From: Microbacterium paraoxydans
Lineage (GTDB): Bacteria; Actinomycetota; Actinomycetes; Actinomycetales; Microbacteriaceae
Assembly (NCBI RefSeq): GCF_018224615.1
Contig: NZ_JAGTUK010000002.1
Coordinates: 558,001 to 622,000 of the forward strand
Reading direction: 5' to 3'
DNA length: 64,000 bases
Under the pieces are notes generated by a model that was not told the DNA's origin, searched no databases, and worked only from the letters and a program-made list of their open reading frames with translations. Below, in pieces: positions 15,774 through 24,555 of this stretch. Both the position numbers and the translations under genes were made by a program. Each line of letters opens with the position of its first letter. The stretch's first letter is position 1.

Positions 15774-15802
15774 GGGGCCGGATCCGCGGGGGATCCGGCC
15801 CC
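15774..15802. terminator. Rho-independent terminator between convergent genes
   Basis: GGGGCCGGATCC and GGATCCGGCCCC form a perfect 12-bp stem with a GCGGG loop, followed by TTCT. It serves the AhpD-like gene on the plus strand and the amidotransferase gene ending at 15806 on the minus strand. Confidence 0.85.
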
Positions 15803-15805
15803 TTC

Positions 15806-16525
15806 TCAGCGCGTCGCCTCGACCTCGTCGAGCCAGGAGCCGATCGCCGTGTGGGCGAGGCTCTCGAGGCGGGGGCCGTGCGTCGCCGCCTGCTCCCGGA
15901 TCGTGCGCGGGTCGATGCCGACGTGATGCAGCTCGTGTGCCTGACCGATCAGCCAGCGCTCGATCATGCGATGGTCGGCCTCCAGGTGGAACTGAAGCCC
16001 GAGCGCGCGTCCGATCGAGAACGCCTGATGCGGGAAGCCGGGTGTGCGGGCCAGGTGCCGGGCGCCGCGCGGGATCTCGAAGGCGTCGCCGTGCCAGTGC
16101 AGCACGGGCTCCCCGTCGAGCGCCGACAGCGGCGATGCGCGGCCGTCCGGGGTCAGCGTCAGGGGCGCGTAGCCGATCTCGACGGCACCGGTCGGCGCCA
16201 CCGTGGCGCCCAACGCCTCGGCGATCAGCTGCGCGCCCAGGCAGATGCCGAGCGTGGGGCGGTCGGCGGCGAGCCGCGCGGACACAGCGGCCTTGGTGGC
16301 GGTGAGGAATGGGTAGTGCTCGTCGTCGTACACGCCGATGGAGCCGCCGAGCACCACGAGCAGGTCGGCTGCGGCGACCTCGCCCGGGTCGAGCTCGTCG
16401 ACGCCGGCATCGCGATAGCGGATGCGGTAGCCGCGGTCCGCCAGCAGGGGCGCGAGGGTGCCGAGGTCTTCGAAGGCGATGTGGCGAAGGGCGAGAGCGG
16501 TGCGCGTGGGGCTCGAGGCAGTCAT
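15806..16525 (-). CDS. Class I glutamine amidotransferase-like protein
   Basis: Protein of 239 residues with the GATase1 triad: nucleophile Cys in LGICLGAQLIAEAL and the His and Glu in LGLQFHLEAD near residue 180. It contains only the glutaminase domain, like the GMP-synthase-type amidotransferases that act on free gamma-glutamyl compounds. It lies 28 nt after gabT in the same direction, so a role in gamma-glutamyl-GABA hydrolysis or nitrogen salvage with GabT is plausible, but this is inference from order alone. Confidence 0.85.
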   Translation of the reverse strand: MTASSPTRTALALRHIAFEDLGTLAPLLADRGYRIRYRDAGVDELDPGEVAAADLLVVLGGSIGVYDDEHYPFLTATKAAVSARLAADRPTLGICLGAQLIAEALGATVAPTGAVEIGYAPLTLTPDGRASPLSALDGEPVLHWHGDAFEIPRGARHLARTPGFPHQAFSIGRALGLQFHLEADHRMIERWLIGQAHELHHVGIDPRTIREQAATHGPRLESLAHTAIGSWLDEVEATR

Positions 16526-16553
16526 GTTCTCCGACTCCAGAGGGGGCGGGCGG

Positions 16554-17897
16554 TCAGGCGAGTGCGGCCAGCGCGGCGTCGATCACGTCGAGCGCGGTGT
16601 CGAGCTGGGCGTCAGTCGTGGTGAGCGTGGGAAGGAAGCGGATGACGTTGCCGTCGCTGCCCGCCGTCAGTAGCAGGATGCCCCGCTGGGCGGCATACTC
16701 CGCGATCGCCGCCGCGGCGCCCGCACGGGGCCGCGTGGTGCCGGGCTCGCTCACCTCGAACGCCTGCATCGCCCCGATGCCGCGGATGTCGCCGATCATG
16801 CGGTGACGCGAAGCCAGCTCCTTCAAGCGCTCCGTCAGATGTGCGCCGATGCGGTTCGCGTCGGCGAAGAAGTCGCCGTCCGCGAGCTCCTCGAACACGG
16901 CCAGTGCCGCTGCGATCGACACGGGGTTGCCGCCGAACGTGCCGCCGAGGCCACCGGGGTCCGGTGCGTCCATGATCTCGGCACGCCCCGTGACGCCCGC
17001 GAGCGGGAGTCCGCCCGCGACGCCCTTCGCGGTGAGCACGAGGTCGGGCACGAGCCCGAAGTGCTCGCTGGCGAACCAGGTGCCGGTGCGGCCGAGCCCG
17101 GTCTGGATCTCGTCGGCGATGAACACCACGCCGTGACGCGTGCACCAGTCCTGCAGAGCCGGGAGGTAGCCGTCCGCGGGGACCACGAATCCGCCCTCTC
17201 CCTGAATGGGCTCGGCGATGACCGCGGCGAGGTCGTCGGCGCCGATCCGCTGCTCGAGGTAGTCGATCGTGCGGGCGGCGGCCTCGGGACCGCTCAGGCC
17301 GTCGCGGTACGGGTAGGAGTTGGGGACGCGGTGCACATCCGGCGCGAAGGGGCCGAAGCCGGCGCCGTAGGGCACGGCCCGATGGTTCATCGCGAGCGCG
17401 AGGGTGGTGCGGCCGTGGAAGGCGTGGTCGAGTGCGGCGACGGCGCGGCGTCCCGTGTGCCGTCGGGCGATCTTCACGGCGTTCTCGACCGCTTCGGCGC
17501 CGGAGTTCGCGAGCATCGTGCGCTTCTCGTGGTCGCCGGGGGTGCGCGCGGCGAGCAGTTCGGCCAGGCGCACGTAGCCCTCGTACGGCGTGACCGTGAA
17601 GAGGGTGTGGGTGACGCGATCGAGCTGCTCCGCCGCCGCGGTGACGACCGCGCGGTTCGTGTGCCCGATGGTCGTGACGCCGATGCCGCTGCCGAGGTCG
17701 AGGAAGCGGTTGCCGTCGACGTCGGTGACCCAGGGGCCGTCCGCGTGCTCGATGTACACCGGGAGCACGCTGCCGACGCCGCGGGGCACGACGCGCTGCC
17801 GCCTCTCGTGCAGGGCGCGGCTGCGCGGTCCTGGCACCTCGGTGCGCAGGCGCGGGGTGACCAGGGCGGTGTCGGTGAACAGGCCGGGCGCGGTCAT
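16554..17897 (-). CDS. gabT: 4-aminobutyrate--2-oxoglutarate transaminase
   Basis: Class III PLP aminotransferase of 447 residues that converts GABA to succinate semialdehyde. Motifs: DLGSGIGVTTIGHTN, MLANSGAEAVENAVKIAR, the HAFHGRTTLALAM loop, AVIAEPIQGEGGF, FIADEIQTGLGRTG and the PLP lysine in VLTAKGVAGGLPLAG. The start ATG has GAAGGAG 7 nt upstream. No succinate-semialdehyde dehydrogenase gene is adjacent. The promoter shares the motif at the mocR gene (10376-10407), so PLP/GABA-responsive control by that regulator is likely. A related diamine or beta-amino acid substrate cannot be excluded. Confidence 0.88.
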   Translation of the reverse strand: MTAPGLFTDTALVTPRLRTEVPGPRSRALHERRQRVVPRGVGSVLPVYIEHADGPWVTDVDGNRFLDLGSGIGVTTIGHTNRAVVTAAAEQLDRVTHTLFTVTPYEGYVRLAELLAARTPGDHEKRTMLANSGAEAVENAVKIARRHTGRRAVAALDHAFHGRTTLALAMNHRAVPYGAGFGPFAPDVHRVPNSYPYRDGLSGPEAAARTIDYLEQRIGADDLAAVIAEPIQGEGGFVVPADGYLPALQDWCTRHGVVFIADEIQTGLGRTGTWFASEHFGLVPDLVLTAKGVAGGLPLAGVTGRAEIMDAPDPGGLGGTFGGNPVSIAAALAVFEELADGDFFADANRIGAHLTERLKELASRHRMIGDIRGIGAMQAFEVSEPGTTRPRAGAAAAIAEYAAQRGILLLTAGSDGNVIRFLPTLTTTDAQLDTALDVIDAALAALA

Positions 17898-17956
17898 GGG
17901 CGGGCTCCTTCGGAGGGGACGGGGCGACGACGCCGGCGGGTGCGCGGCGTGCTCCG

Positions 17957-17990
17957 AAGCTATGTTAGATTTTGGCCTATGTCAAAGTCT
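17957..17990. promoter_or_regulatory. Divergent gabT/yggS promoters with shared MocR-type motif
   Basis: On the minus strand TTGACA (17985-17980), 17 bp, then TAGCTT (17962-17957) drives gabT. On the plus strand TAGATT (17966-17971) ends 7 nt before the ATG of the YggS-type gene, which looks leaderless. The minus strand reads GACTTTGACATAGG, one substitution, then CAA, ATCT and CATA blocks in register with the mocR promoter. The gabT -35 box overlaps the yggS start codon, so a bound protein would affect both genes. Confidence 0.75.
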
Positions 17991-18761
17991 GTCGAGGAGG
18001 AGGAGAGCGCCTCCGCCCGCTACCCCACGGCCACGACCGTCCGCGACTTCCACGCCAATGTCGCCGCCGTCCGCGCACGCATCGCCGCCGCGGCGGAGCG
18101 TGCGGGGAGGGACGCGGCGAGCGTGCGGCTGCTGCCGGTCAGCAAGACCGTCCCGACCGACCGGGTGCGCGTGGCGATCGAGGCGGGACTGCGTGTGCTC
18201 GGCGAGAACAAGGTGCAGGAGGCCGTGCGCAAGCACCGCGAGACCGGAGACCTCGACGTGTCGTGGGCGATCATCGGGCACCTGCAGACCAACAAGGCAC
18301 GGGACGTCGCCGCGTTCGCGCACGAGTTCCAGGCGCTCGACCGCCTCCGGGTCGCCGAGGCGCTCGACCGTCGGCTGCAGGCGGCCGGTCGGAGTCTCGA
18401 CGTGTTCGTGCAGGTGAACACCTCCGCGGAGGATTCGAAGTTCGGCATGCCGCCCGAAGAACTGTCCGCGTTCCTCAAGGTGATGCCGGTGTACTCGTCG
18501 CTGCGCGTGCGCGGGCTCATGACCCTCGCGATCCTCACGCCGGACGAGGCCAGGGTGCGCGGGTGCTTCCGGGTGCTGCGCGAACTGCGCGACCGTGCCA
18601 GAGCCGACGCCCCCGACCTCATCGGCGACGGCGAGCTGTCGATGGGGATGTCCGGCGACTACGAGATCGCCGTCGAGGAGGGCGCCACGTGCGTGCGCGT
18701 CGGACAGGCGATCTTCGGCGCGCGCGCCCTCCCGGACAGCTACTACTGGCCGGAGGGCTGA
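17979..18761 (+). CDS. YggS/PLPBP-family pyridoxal phosphate homeostasis protein
   Basis: PLP-binding protein of 260 residues that buffers free PLP and affects amino acid balance; it resembles the N-terminal barrel of alanine racemase but lacks racemase activity. The PLP lysine is in LLPVSKTVPTDRV, followed by GENKVQEAVRKH, WAIIGHLQTNKARDVA and the phosphate-binding GMSGDYEIAVEEGATCVRVGQAIFG. An N-terminal extension of ~20 residues rich in Glu/Ser precedes the usual start. It is divergent from gabT with overlapping promoters and overlaps the convergent CDGSH gene by 19 bases. Confidence 0.9.
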   Translation: MSKSVEEEESASARYPTATTVRDFHANVAAVRARIAAAAERAGRDAASVRLLPVSKTVPTDRVRVAIEAGLRVLGENKVQEAVRKHRETGDLDVSWAIIGHLQTNKARDVAAFAHEFQALDRLRVAEALDRRLQAAGRSLDVFVQVNTSAEDSKFGMPPEELSAFLKVMPVYSSLRVRGLMTLAILTPDEARVRGCFRVLRELRDRARADAPDLIGDGELSMGMSGDYEIAVEEGATCVRVGQAIFGARALPDSYYWPEG

Positions 18762-18976
18762 CGCGGCGCCTCGTCGTCGGTGCGGAACCCGGCGGCCTTG
18801 TGCGTGCCGTCGCAGAACGGCTTGACGGCCGACAGCCCGCACCGGCACAGCGCGACCGTGCGACGGCCGGGGTCGATCAGCTGGCCGTCCGCCGCGCGCA
18901 CCTCGATGTCACCGCGGACCAGCAGCGGCCCGTCGGGGTAGGCCGTGACGGTGACCGGCTCGCCCCGGCCGCTCAC
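18743..18976 (-). CDS. CDGSH iron-sulfur domain protein
   Basis: Protein of 77 residues carrying one CDGSH zinc-finger-like motif (CRCGLSAVKPFCDGTHKAAGF): three Cys and one His that bind a redox-active [2Fe-2S] cluster. The GTG at 18976 overlaps the TGA of the upstream iron-redox gene (GTGA), which indicates coupled translation. Pairing of CDGSH proteins with heme-oxygenase-like iron enzymes is common in actinobacteria; the joint function is not established. Confidence 0.88.
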   Translation of the reverse strand: MSGRGEPVTVTAYPDGPLLVRGDIEVRAADGQLIDPGRRTVALCRCGLSAVKPFCDGTHKAAGFRTDDEAPRQPSGQ

Positions 18977-20016
18977 GACGCCGCCCGTTCGCGCAGCGCC
19001 GACCGGCCGGAGCCCCACGCGTCGAGCGTGTGCTGCCCCGCCCAGCCGTCCACGACGAGGCACGCGGCGGCGCCGAACACGATGTCGCCCAGCAGCTCGG
19101 GACGGTCCTCCGCCAGGCTCCCGGCGAGGTCGCGCGCGGCGATCTGCTCGTGCACCGCGTCGGCCTCCACGTGCTCGTCGAAGTACGCGGCCACGTCGTC
19201 GGCGAAGCCGAGCCGGCGCAGTCCGTCCGCGGAGAACCGGCACGGGATCGACGAGGTCATCTCGTACGCCGCCAGGTGTCCCACGATCGCTCCGACCAGG
19301 CGACGGTTGAGTCCGAACAGGCTCATCAGGTTGTGCGAGGCGAGCGTGATCGCGGGGGCGTCGTCGACGTACGCACCGTAGGTGTCGTCGAGGTCGGCGG
19401 CGCGCATCGCCCTGGCGTAGAGCTCCGCGTGCACCCGCTGCGGACGGCCGCCGCCGTACTCGTCGGACTGGATCTCCACGAGCGCCGCCTTGGGGCGTCC
19501 GGTCAGCCGCGGGATCGCCCAGGAGTGCGGGTCGGCCTCGCGCAGCGTGTAGATGGAGCGGAGGATCAGCGACTCCTCGGCCTGCTCGCGCGTGGCCTTC
19601 TTCGCCAGGTAGCGCGACAGGCTCGGTCCGTTGTCGGCCGCGGCGAGAGCGAACAGCGCGCGTCCCACCGCGTCGACGGTCGGCTCGGGAAGCTCGGGCA
19701 CCGGCACGGTCTCGCGCAGGGCCGCTTCGAACGCGTCCTCGAGCAGGCGCCGGGCGGTGACGAGGCCCGCGTCCCACTCGCGCGACGCGTCCAGCGCGGG
19801 AAGGGAACCGTACGAGGAGGCGTAGAGCAGGAAGAGCGAGAGCTGGATGTCGTCGTCACGGACGACGTCGGTGCTGTCGGCGACGGCGGCCGCCGCGAGC
19901 TCCGGGAGGATCGCGGTGTCGTCGTCGCGAGTGAGGGACGACAGGACGGCGGCCGACAGCGGGCCGCGCGGGGAGAAGCCGACGGCGGTGTCGGCAGTGA
20001 GGGTGGAGGCGGTCAT
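18973..20016 (-). CDS. Iron-containing redox enzyme (heme-oxygenase-like fold)
   Basis: Protein of 347 residues of the HDO/heme-oxygenase-like non-heme iron group. Metal-ligand candidates are the Glu/His residues in ALVEIQSDEYGGGRPQRVHAELY and FDEHVEADAVHEQI, a pattern typical of this superfamily. Cytoplasmic, no TM segment. It is the first gene of a two-gene operon with the CDGSH protein, which may supply electrons. The substrate is unknown. Confidence 0.82.
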   Translation of the reverse strand: MTASTLTADTAVGFSPRGPLSAAVLSSLTRDDDTAILPELAAAAVADSTDVVRDDDIQLSLFLLYASSYGSLPALDASREWDAGLVTARRLLEDAFEAALRETVPVPELPEPTVDAVGRALFALAAADNGPSLSRYLAKKATREQAEESLILRSIYTLREADPHSWAIPRLTGRPKAALVEIQSDEYGGGRPQRVHAELYARAMRAADLDDTYGAYVDDAPAITLASHNLMSLFGLNRRLVGAIVGHLAAYEMTSSIPCRFSADGLRRLGFADDVAAYFDEHVEADAVHEQIAARDLAGSLAEDRPELLGDIVFGAAACLVVDGWAGQHTLDAWGSGRSALRERAAS

Positions 20017-20123
20017 GAGGAAGGGCTCCCATCGGTTCGATCACCGGCATCCTCGCGCGGGCACGCGGGCGCGGCCAGGGACTTGACGCGAAGCCCTCGG
20101 CACGGCAGAGTCCGCCGGGAGAC

Positions 20124-20987
20124 CTAGGGGCAGGCGGCGAAGGCGTAGCCCGCGTCGCGCGGTGTGCGCAGTTCCCGGTCGCGCAGCACCATCGATCGGG
20201 GGGCGTCGTCCGCGCGGCACAGCTCCGCGAACGGCCGCGGCAGCTCGTCGGTGTACTCGATGTCGATCACGTGCTCGCCGTACACCGCGGCGTAGGCGCC
20301 GCACTCGTCGTAGGCCGCGCACTCCTCGGTCACGGCGAAGTCGAAGCCCGCGCGCTCGCGCAGTTCGGCGGCGTCTTCTGCCGCGTTCTTCTGCCCCGCG
20401 GCGAGTCCGGCGTCGTGCGCGACCGTGACCAGCAGGGCGGCCAGGGCGAGGTTGTCGTCGAGGTCCAGCGTCCCCTGCGAGCGGGTGTACGAATCGAGGT
20501 TGTCGAACTCCACCGCCTGGAACCCCGACGCGGCACACCCTTCGATCCACGGGCCCACGATCGCGGCGATGCGGGAGCGGCGGTCGGCGGTGCTCGTGTC
20601 GAGCAGCGCCTCGTCCGGCCAGTCGGGGTCGAACGCCACCTCGCCGCCGGGCCGAAGGAGAAGGTCGCCCGGCCAGTCGGACAGCTCGCCCGGCTGCGTC
20701 TGGAAGCCGTTCACGTAGCAGATCGAGTACATGCCCTGCGCGGGCTCGGCCGCGCGGTCGCGGCCGACGACGCCCACGCCCACGGGCGGGTCGTACGCGC
20801 CGCCGAGCTGGTAGTCGGGCAGGGCGTCGCCCGGTGGCAGGGTGACCTCGGGACTGGTATCGGCCCCGGCACCGGTGTCGTCGCCCGCGGCCGAGCCCGG
20901 GGCCGTGGCCGGGAGAGCGCCGCAGCCCGCGAGCATGAGGCCCGCCGCGAGCGCGAGCGCGGCAGCCACGCGACGGTGTCGTCCCAT
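20124..20987 (-). CDS. GH114-like (endo-alpha-1,4-polygalactosaminidase type) lipoprotein
   Basis: Exported lipoprotein of 287 residues: a signal peptide with lipobox LAGC (Cys ~22), a Gly/Ala/Asp/Thr-rich tether and a TIM-barrel of the TM1410/GH114 type with ICYVNGFQTQP, DLLLRPGG, the GFQAVEFDNLDSY strand with acidic residues and FAVTEECAAYDECG. Members cleave galactosamine-containing glycans; this subgroup is widespread in Microbacteriaceae but not biochemically defined. Its ATG overlaps the stop of the MFS gene by one base (TGATG), so they are translated together. Confidence 0.8.
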   Translation of the reverse strand: MGRHRRVAAALALAAGLMLAGCGALPATAPGSAAGDDTGAGADTSPEVTLPPGDALPDYQLGGAYDPPVGVGVVGRDRAAEPAQGMYSICYVNGFQTQPGELSDWPGDLLLRPGGEVAFDPDWPDEALLDTSTADRRSRIAAIVGPWIEGCAASGFQAVEFDNLDSYTRSQGTLDLDDNLALAALLVTVAHDAGLAAGQKNAAEDAAELRERAGFDFAVTEECAAYDECGAYAAVYGEHVIDIEYTDELPRPFAELCRADDAPRSMVLRDRELRTPRDAGYAFAACP

Positions 20988-22414
20988 CAGCCGCGGCCCG
21001 GCACCGGCGGGGCCGGGGCCGGAGCGGGAGCGGGAGCGCCATCGGCCGCGGTGCCCTGGTCTTCCGACGGGTTGCGGCGGATGCCGATCCACGACACGAC
21101 TCCGCCCAGCACGAGCAGCGTGGCGGTGACCCACGCGGCGTTGTGGAAACCATCGAGGTCGAGCGCCCCGCCGACGATGGTCGACAGCATGGCCACCACC
21201 AGCAGCCCGGCCACGCGCGAGACCGCGTTGTTCACGGCCGAGGCGATGCCCGAGTGGTTCTCGTCGATCGCACCGAGGATCGCCGCCGTCAGCGGAGCGA
21301 CCGTGAGCGACAGCCCCAGTCCCATCACGATCATGGCGGGGAGCACCTGCCACCAGTAGTCGAACGCGGCCGACACGGTCAGCAGCATCAGCGCACCGAC
21401 GGCCATGATCAGCGGGCCGACCGTCATGAAGATGCGCGGACCCCAGCGCCCCGCCCAGCCGCCCGCGCGCGAGCTCACCAGGATCATGAGGATCGTCATG
21501 GGCAGGCTCGCCAGCCCCGCGGCCGTGGCGCTGAGCCCCGCGCCCTGCTGCAGGTACACGCCGACCACGAAGCCGTTGAGCGAGAGCGCGGCGTACACGA
21601 ATAGCGTCGCGAGGTTGCCCCACCCGAAGTCGCGCACGCGGAAGAGCCACAGCGGCATGAGCGGCGAGGCCGAGCGGCGCTGGCGCAGCAGGAACGCGGC
21701 GAACAGCCCGGCACCCGCGACCCCGGGAATCCAGATCGCCGGGGAGCCCCATCCGAGGTTGGGCTGCTCGATCAGCGCGAACACGACCGCGCCGAGCCCC
21801 ACGGCGCACAGCGCGCCGCTCCACCAGTCCACCCGTACGCCGCGCGGTCGCTCGGGGAGGCGCAGTCGTGCCAGCAGCAGCAGCGTCACACCGATCGGCA
21901 GCACGTTGATGAGGAACACGAACCGCCACGACAGGAAGTCGACGAACAGCCCGCCCAGCAGCGGGCCGACGAGCTGCGCCGCGGTCGTGAACGCCGTCCA
22001 GACGCCGATCGCCCTGGCCTGCACGTCGCCGCGCATGGTGGCGGTGATGAGCGCGAGCGAGCTCGGCACGAGCAGCGCGCCCGCGGCTCCCTGCGCCGCG
22101 CGCGCGATGATCAGCATGAGCGGGTCGACCGCCGCGGCGACCGCGATCGACGCGATGCCGAACGCGATCAGGCCGATGCGCATGACCACCACGCGTCCGT
22201 ACGCGTCGGACAGCGAGCCCGCCAGCAGGATCAGCGCGCTGAGGGTGATGAGATACGCGTCCACCACCCACTGCTGCGTGGTGATGCCGCCGCCGAGCTC
22301 CCGGCTGATGGCGGGCAGCGCGACATTCACCACCGTGCCGTCGAGGAAGGTCACGAACGAGGCGAGCACGGCGATCGCGATCACGAGCCGCTGGAGGGGG
22401 GCGAAGGAGGCCAC
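20987..22414 (-). CDS. DHA2-family MFS transporter
   Basis: Drug:proton antiporter-like protein of 475 residues with about 14 TM helices. Motifs: FLDGTVVNVALPAI in TM1 (motif D1 of DHA2 proteins), GSLSDAYGRVVVMRIG (motif A), and AGALLVPSSLALI with a following GPLLGGLFVDFLSWRFVFLINV segment (motif C). The C-terminus is a Pro/Ala repeat tail. It is the first gene of an operon with the GH114 lipoprotein, an unusual partner that might point to an exported glycan-related substrate. Confidence 0.9.
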   Translation of the reverse strand: MASFAPLQRLVIAIAVLASFVTFLDGTVVNVALPAISRELGGGITTQQWVVDAYLITLSALILLAGSLSDAYGRVVVMRIGLIAFGIASIAVAAAVDPLMLIIARAAQGAAGALLVPSSLALITATMRGDVQARAIGVWTAFTTAAQLVGPLLGGLFVDFLSWRFVFLINVLPIGVTLLLLARLRLPERPRGVRVDWWSGALCAVGLGAVVFALIEQPNLGWGSPAIWIPGVAGAGLFAAFLLRQRRSASPLMPLWLFRVRDFGWGNLATLFVYAALSLNGFVVGVYLQQGAGLSATAAGLASLPMTILMILVSSRAGGWAGRWGPRIFMTVGPLIMAVGALMLLTVSAAFDYWWQVLPAMIVMGLGLSLTVAPLTAAILGAIDENHSGIASAVNNAVSRVAGLLVVAMLSTIVGGALDLDGFHNAAWVTATLLVLGGVVSWIGIRRNPSEDQGTAADGAPAPAPAPAPPVPGRG

Positions 22415-22451
22415 GAGCCGACCCTACTCCCGGCCGGGGACGCCGGGGCGG

Positions 22452-23528
22452 TCAGGCGGTCGCCACTCCGGTCCCGGCGCGCAGCAGGTCGCGCAGTACG
22501 GGCACGCCGCCCCGGTCGTGGGCCGCCCGCTGCCGGGCGGCTCCCGTGCCGTCCATGCGCAGACGCTCCAGCTCCGCGGTCACCCGGTCGCGGTCGCCGA
22601 GATCGTCGAGCACGGGAGCGATGTCGGCGAGCAGCCGCTCGGCGACGGTCCACGCGGGGGCGGCCTCGCCGGTGAACGGGTCGACCAGGCGCGCCGCCAT
22701 TCCCGACCGCGCGGCGGTCCACAGCGAGGCGTCGATCGTCGCCGAGTCGTCGACCAGGAGGCGCTGCTCGCTCGCGAGCGCGACGGCCCGGGTGAGGAGC
22801 GCCGACAGCACGGCATCGTCGGGTGTGAGCTGGGTGTCGGCCACGCGCGCCTCCACCGTGGGGTAGCGCTCGGAGAGCCGCACGGCCCACGACAGCGACG
22901 AGGCCTCGCCGATCGTGCCGAGGTCGAGCAGGTGCGACACCCTGGCACGGTAGTCGTCGAGGTCGTGGAACCGCGGCGGGCACCACGACGACGGCAACCG
23001 GCGGATCAGCACGCTCCGCCAGCTCGCGAAGCCGGTGTCGAGCCCGGCGGCGAACGGGCTGTTGGAGCTGAGGGCGAGCAGCAGCGGCAGCCACGCCCGC
23101 AGCCGGTTCAGCGCCCGCACCCGCTCCTCCTCGTCGGCGAGCTCCACGTGCACGTGTATGCCGTTCACCTCGTGCTCGCGGGTCAGGTGGGCGAGCCGCT
23201 GCGCCACGTCGTCGTAGTGGGCGGAGGGGGAGAGCCGCGGGGCGCGTAGCGTCGCGTAGGGGGCTCCCGTGGGCGCGGCCAGCGCGCGCTTCTCGCGCAT
23301 CGGCACCGCGATCAGCGCGCGCAGGCCCGTGAGCTGACGCACCGCCTCGTCGGCCGTGCGCAGGGGCTCCGTGACGCACTCGAGTTGCGACGCCAGGTAC
23401 TCGGTGGTCACGCGGCCGGACGTCATCCGCCCGGCGATCTGCTCCAGAACACCGGCGGCCAGGGCGACCGGGACCAGGGACTCCTCATCGACGAGGAGGA
23501 ACTCCTCCTCGATCCCGAAGCGCGCCAT
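22452..23528 (-). CDS. YbdK-type carboxylate-amine ligase
   Basis: ATP-dependent ligase of 358 residues of the GCS2 family, which forms gamma-glutamyl-cysteine weakly in E. coli YbdK. N-terminal FGIEEEFLLVD with the metal-binding Glu residues, then CVTEPLRTADEAV, NGIHVHVELADEE and PTVEARVADTQLT match the family. The actinobacterial physiological substrate is not settled. It lies 6 nt after a small Rho-N-type gene on the same strand, hence in one operon. Confidence 0.85.
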   Translation of the reverse strand: MARFGIEEEFLLVDEESLVPVALAAGVLEQIAGRMTSGRVTTEYLASQLECVTEPLRTADEAVRQLTGLRALIAVPMREKRALAAPTGAPYATLRAPRLSPSAHYDDVAQRLAHLTREHEVNGIHVHVELADEEERVRALNRLRAWLPLLLALSSNSPFAAGLDTGFASWRSVLIRRLPSSWCPPRFHDLDDYRARVSHLLDLGTIGEASSLSWAVRLSERYPTVEARVADTQLTPDDAVLSALLTRAVALASEQRLLVDDSATIDASLWTAARSGMAARLVDPFTGEAAPAWTVAERLLADIAPVLDDLGDRDRVTAELERLRMDGTGAARQRAAHDRGGVPVLRDLLRAGTGVATA

Positions 23529-23534
23529 CCCGCC

Positions 23535-23801
23535 TCAGTGGTTCCGCAGCGCGGAGATGAGTTCGGCCTTGCGCTTGCCGCTGTAGCCGGTGAGGCCGAT
23601 CTCCTTCGCGCGCGTGCGCAGCTCGGCCACCGTCCAGTCCTCGTAGTCGCCGTGCTTCCCGCCCCGGCGTCCGACCGTGCTGCGGCCGTCGCGGGCGGCC
23701 GCGTTGGAGATGCGGGCGGCCTTCTCCTTCGAGGCGCCGTCGTCCCGGAGCTCCTCGTACAGCTCCGGGTCCTTGAGTGAGGTGTTGCGTCGTCCTGGCA
23801 T
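23535..23801 (-). CDS. Small Rho-N/SAP-like domain protein
   Basis: Basic protein of 88 residues. The C-terminal half (WTVAELRTRAKEIGLTGYSGKRKAELISALRNH) is a SAP or Rho N-terminal helix-extension-helix that binds nucleic acid; the N-terminal half has an ISNAAARDGRSTVGRRGG pattern seen in small proteins of the DUF7218 type. Probably a stress-linked DNA-associated protein. It precedes ybdK in the same operon; a GGGGTTGAC element lies 34 nt upstream of its ATG. Confidence 0.8.
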   Translation of the reverse strand: MPGRRNTSLKDPELYEELRDDGASKEKAARISNAAARDGRSTVGRRGGKHGDYEDWTVAELRTRAKEIGLTGYSGKRKAELISALRNH

Positions 23802-23921
23802 TGCTCTGCTCCTTCGCGCACTCGGAGGGTCGAAGTCAACCCCCTCGGATGAGGATGCCGCGCGGTCTAGCGTGAGGGCACCGCAGTCGGGCGCCCGCGC
23901 CCCCAGAGAAGGGAAAGACCG

Positions 23922-24086
23922 ATGAACATCCTCCTGATCATCGTCATCGTCATCGCCGTGATCCTCGCGATCACCGGAGGACTGGTGCAGTCGCTCCAGT
24001 TCCTGCTGTGGGTCGGTCTGGTGCTCCTGGCTATCGCCGTGATCGCCTGGCTGATCCGAGCGATCAGCGGCAGCCGCAAGGTCTGA
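23922..24086 (+). CDS. Small two-TM hydrophobic protein
   Basis: Protein of 54 residues, beginning MNILLIIVIVIAVILAI, with two TM helices separated by a short GGLVQSLQ turn and a basic end (RAISGSRKV). The ATG follows an AAGGGAAAG ribosome site. Similar small membrane proteins are common in actinobacteria without known function. It is followed by a strong terminator and lies within a group of stress-type genes. Confidence 0.7.
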   Translation: MNILLIIVIVIAVILAITGGLVQSLQFLLWVGLVLLAIAVIAWLIRAISGSRKV

Positions 24087-24096
24087 CCCGTGTGCG

Positions 24097-24133
24097 GAGG
24101 GGGAGGCTCGCCGGTCCGGCGAGCCTCCCCCTC
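24097..24133. terminator. Strong bidirectional terminator
   Basis: GAGGGGGAGGCTCGCC and GGCGAGCCTCCCCCTC form a 16-bp perfect stem with a five-base loop, followed by TTC. It separates the small membrane protein gene (plus) and the converging csbD-like gene (minus). Confidence 0.9.
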
Positions 24134-24156
24134 TTCATGGAATCAGCGGGGCGGGA

Positions 24157-24363
24157 TCAGCGGTCGAACGCGTCCCGGACGCTCTCGCCGGCCTTGCCGG
24201 CGGCGTCCTTCACGTTCTCGCCGGCCTGCTTGGCGTCGGCCTTCACCTGATCCGCCTGACCCTCGGTCTCGAGCTTCTCGTTGTCGGTGAGCTTGCCCAC
24301 GCCCTCCTTGACCTTCCCGCCCAGCTTCTCTGCGGAGTTCTTGATGTCGTCTGTGCCACTCAT
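24157..24363 (-). CDS. CsbD-family stress protein
   Basis: Protein of 68 residues, Lys/Glu/Ala-rich and largely helical, starting MSGTDDIKNSAEKLGGKVK; the repeated A-x-x-LGGKVKEGVGKLT and GQADQVKADAKQAGENV units are typical of CsbD, a general-stress protein of unknown mechanism. A GGAGAGGAG site lies before the ATG. The upstream region shares a GTCAATCCC element with neighbouring stress-type genes. Confidence 0.88.
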   Translation of the reverse strand: MSGTDDIKNSAEKLGGKVKEGVGKLTDNEKLETEGQADQVKADAKQAGENVKDAAGKAGESVRDAFDR

Positions 24364-24555
24364 GTGGGGCTCCTCTCCTCGACGGATCGATTGCTCTCCG
24401 AGCCTCGCACCGCCCCGGCGACGGGTCCACGGGATTGACAATCGCGCGGTGCCGTGTCAGCGTTCCGCCCCCATCGACGCAGGCACGAACAGCAGCTAGC
24501 CTGGCGCCAGGCGGGTGGTCCTGCCCGCTTGTCCTCGACGAAGGGAGCGGTGCCG

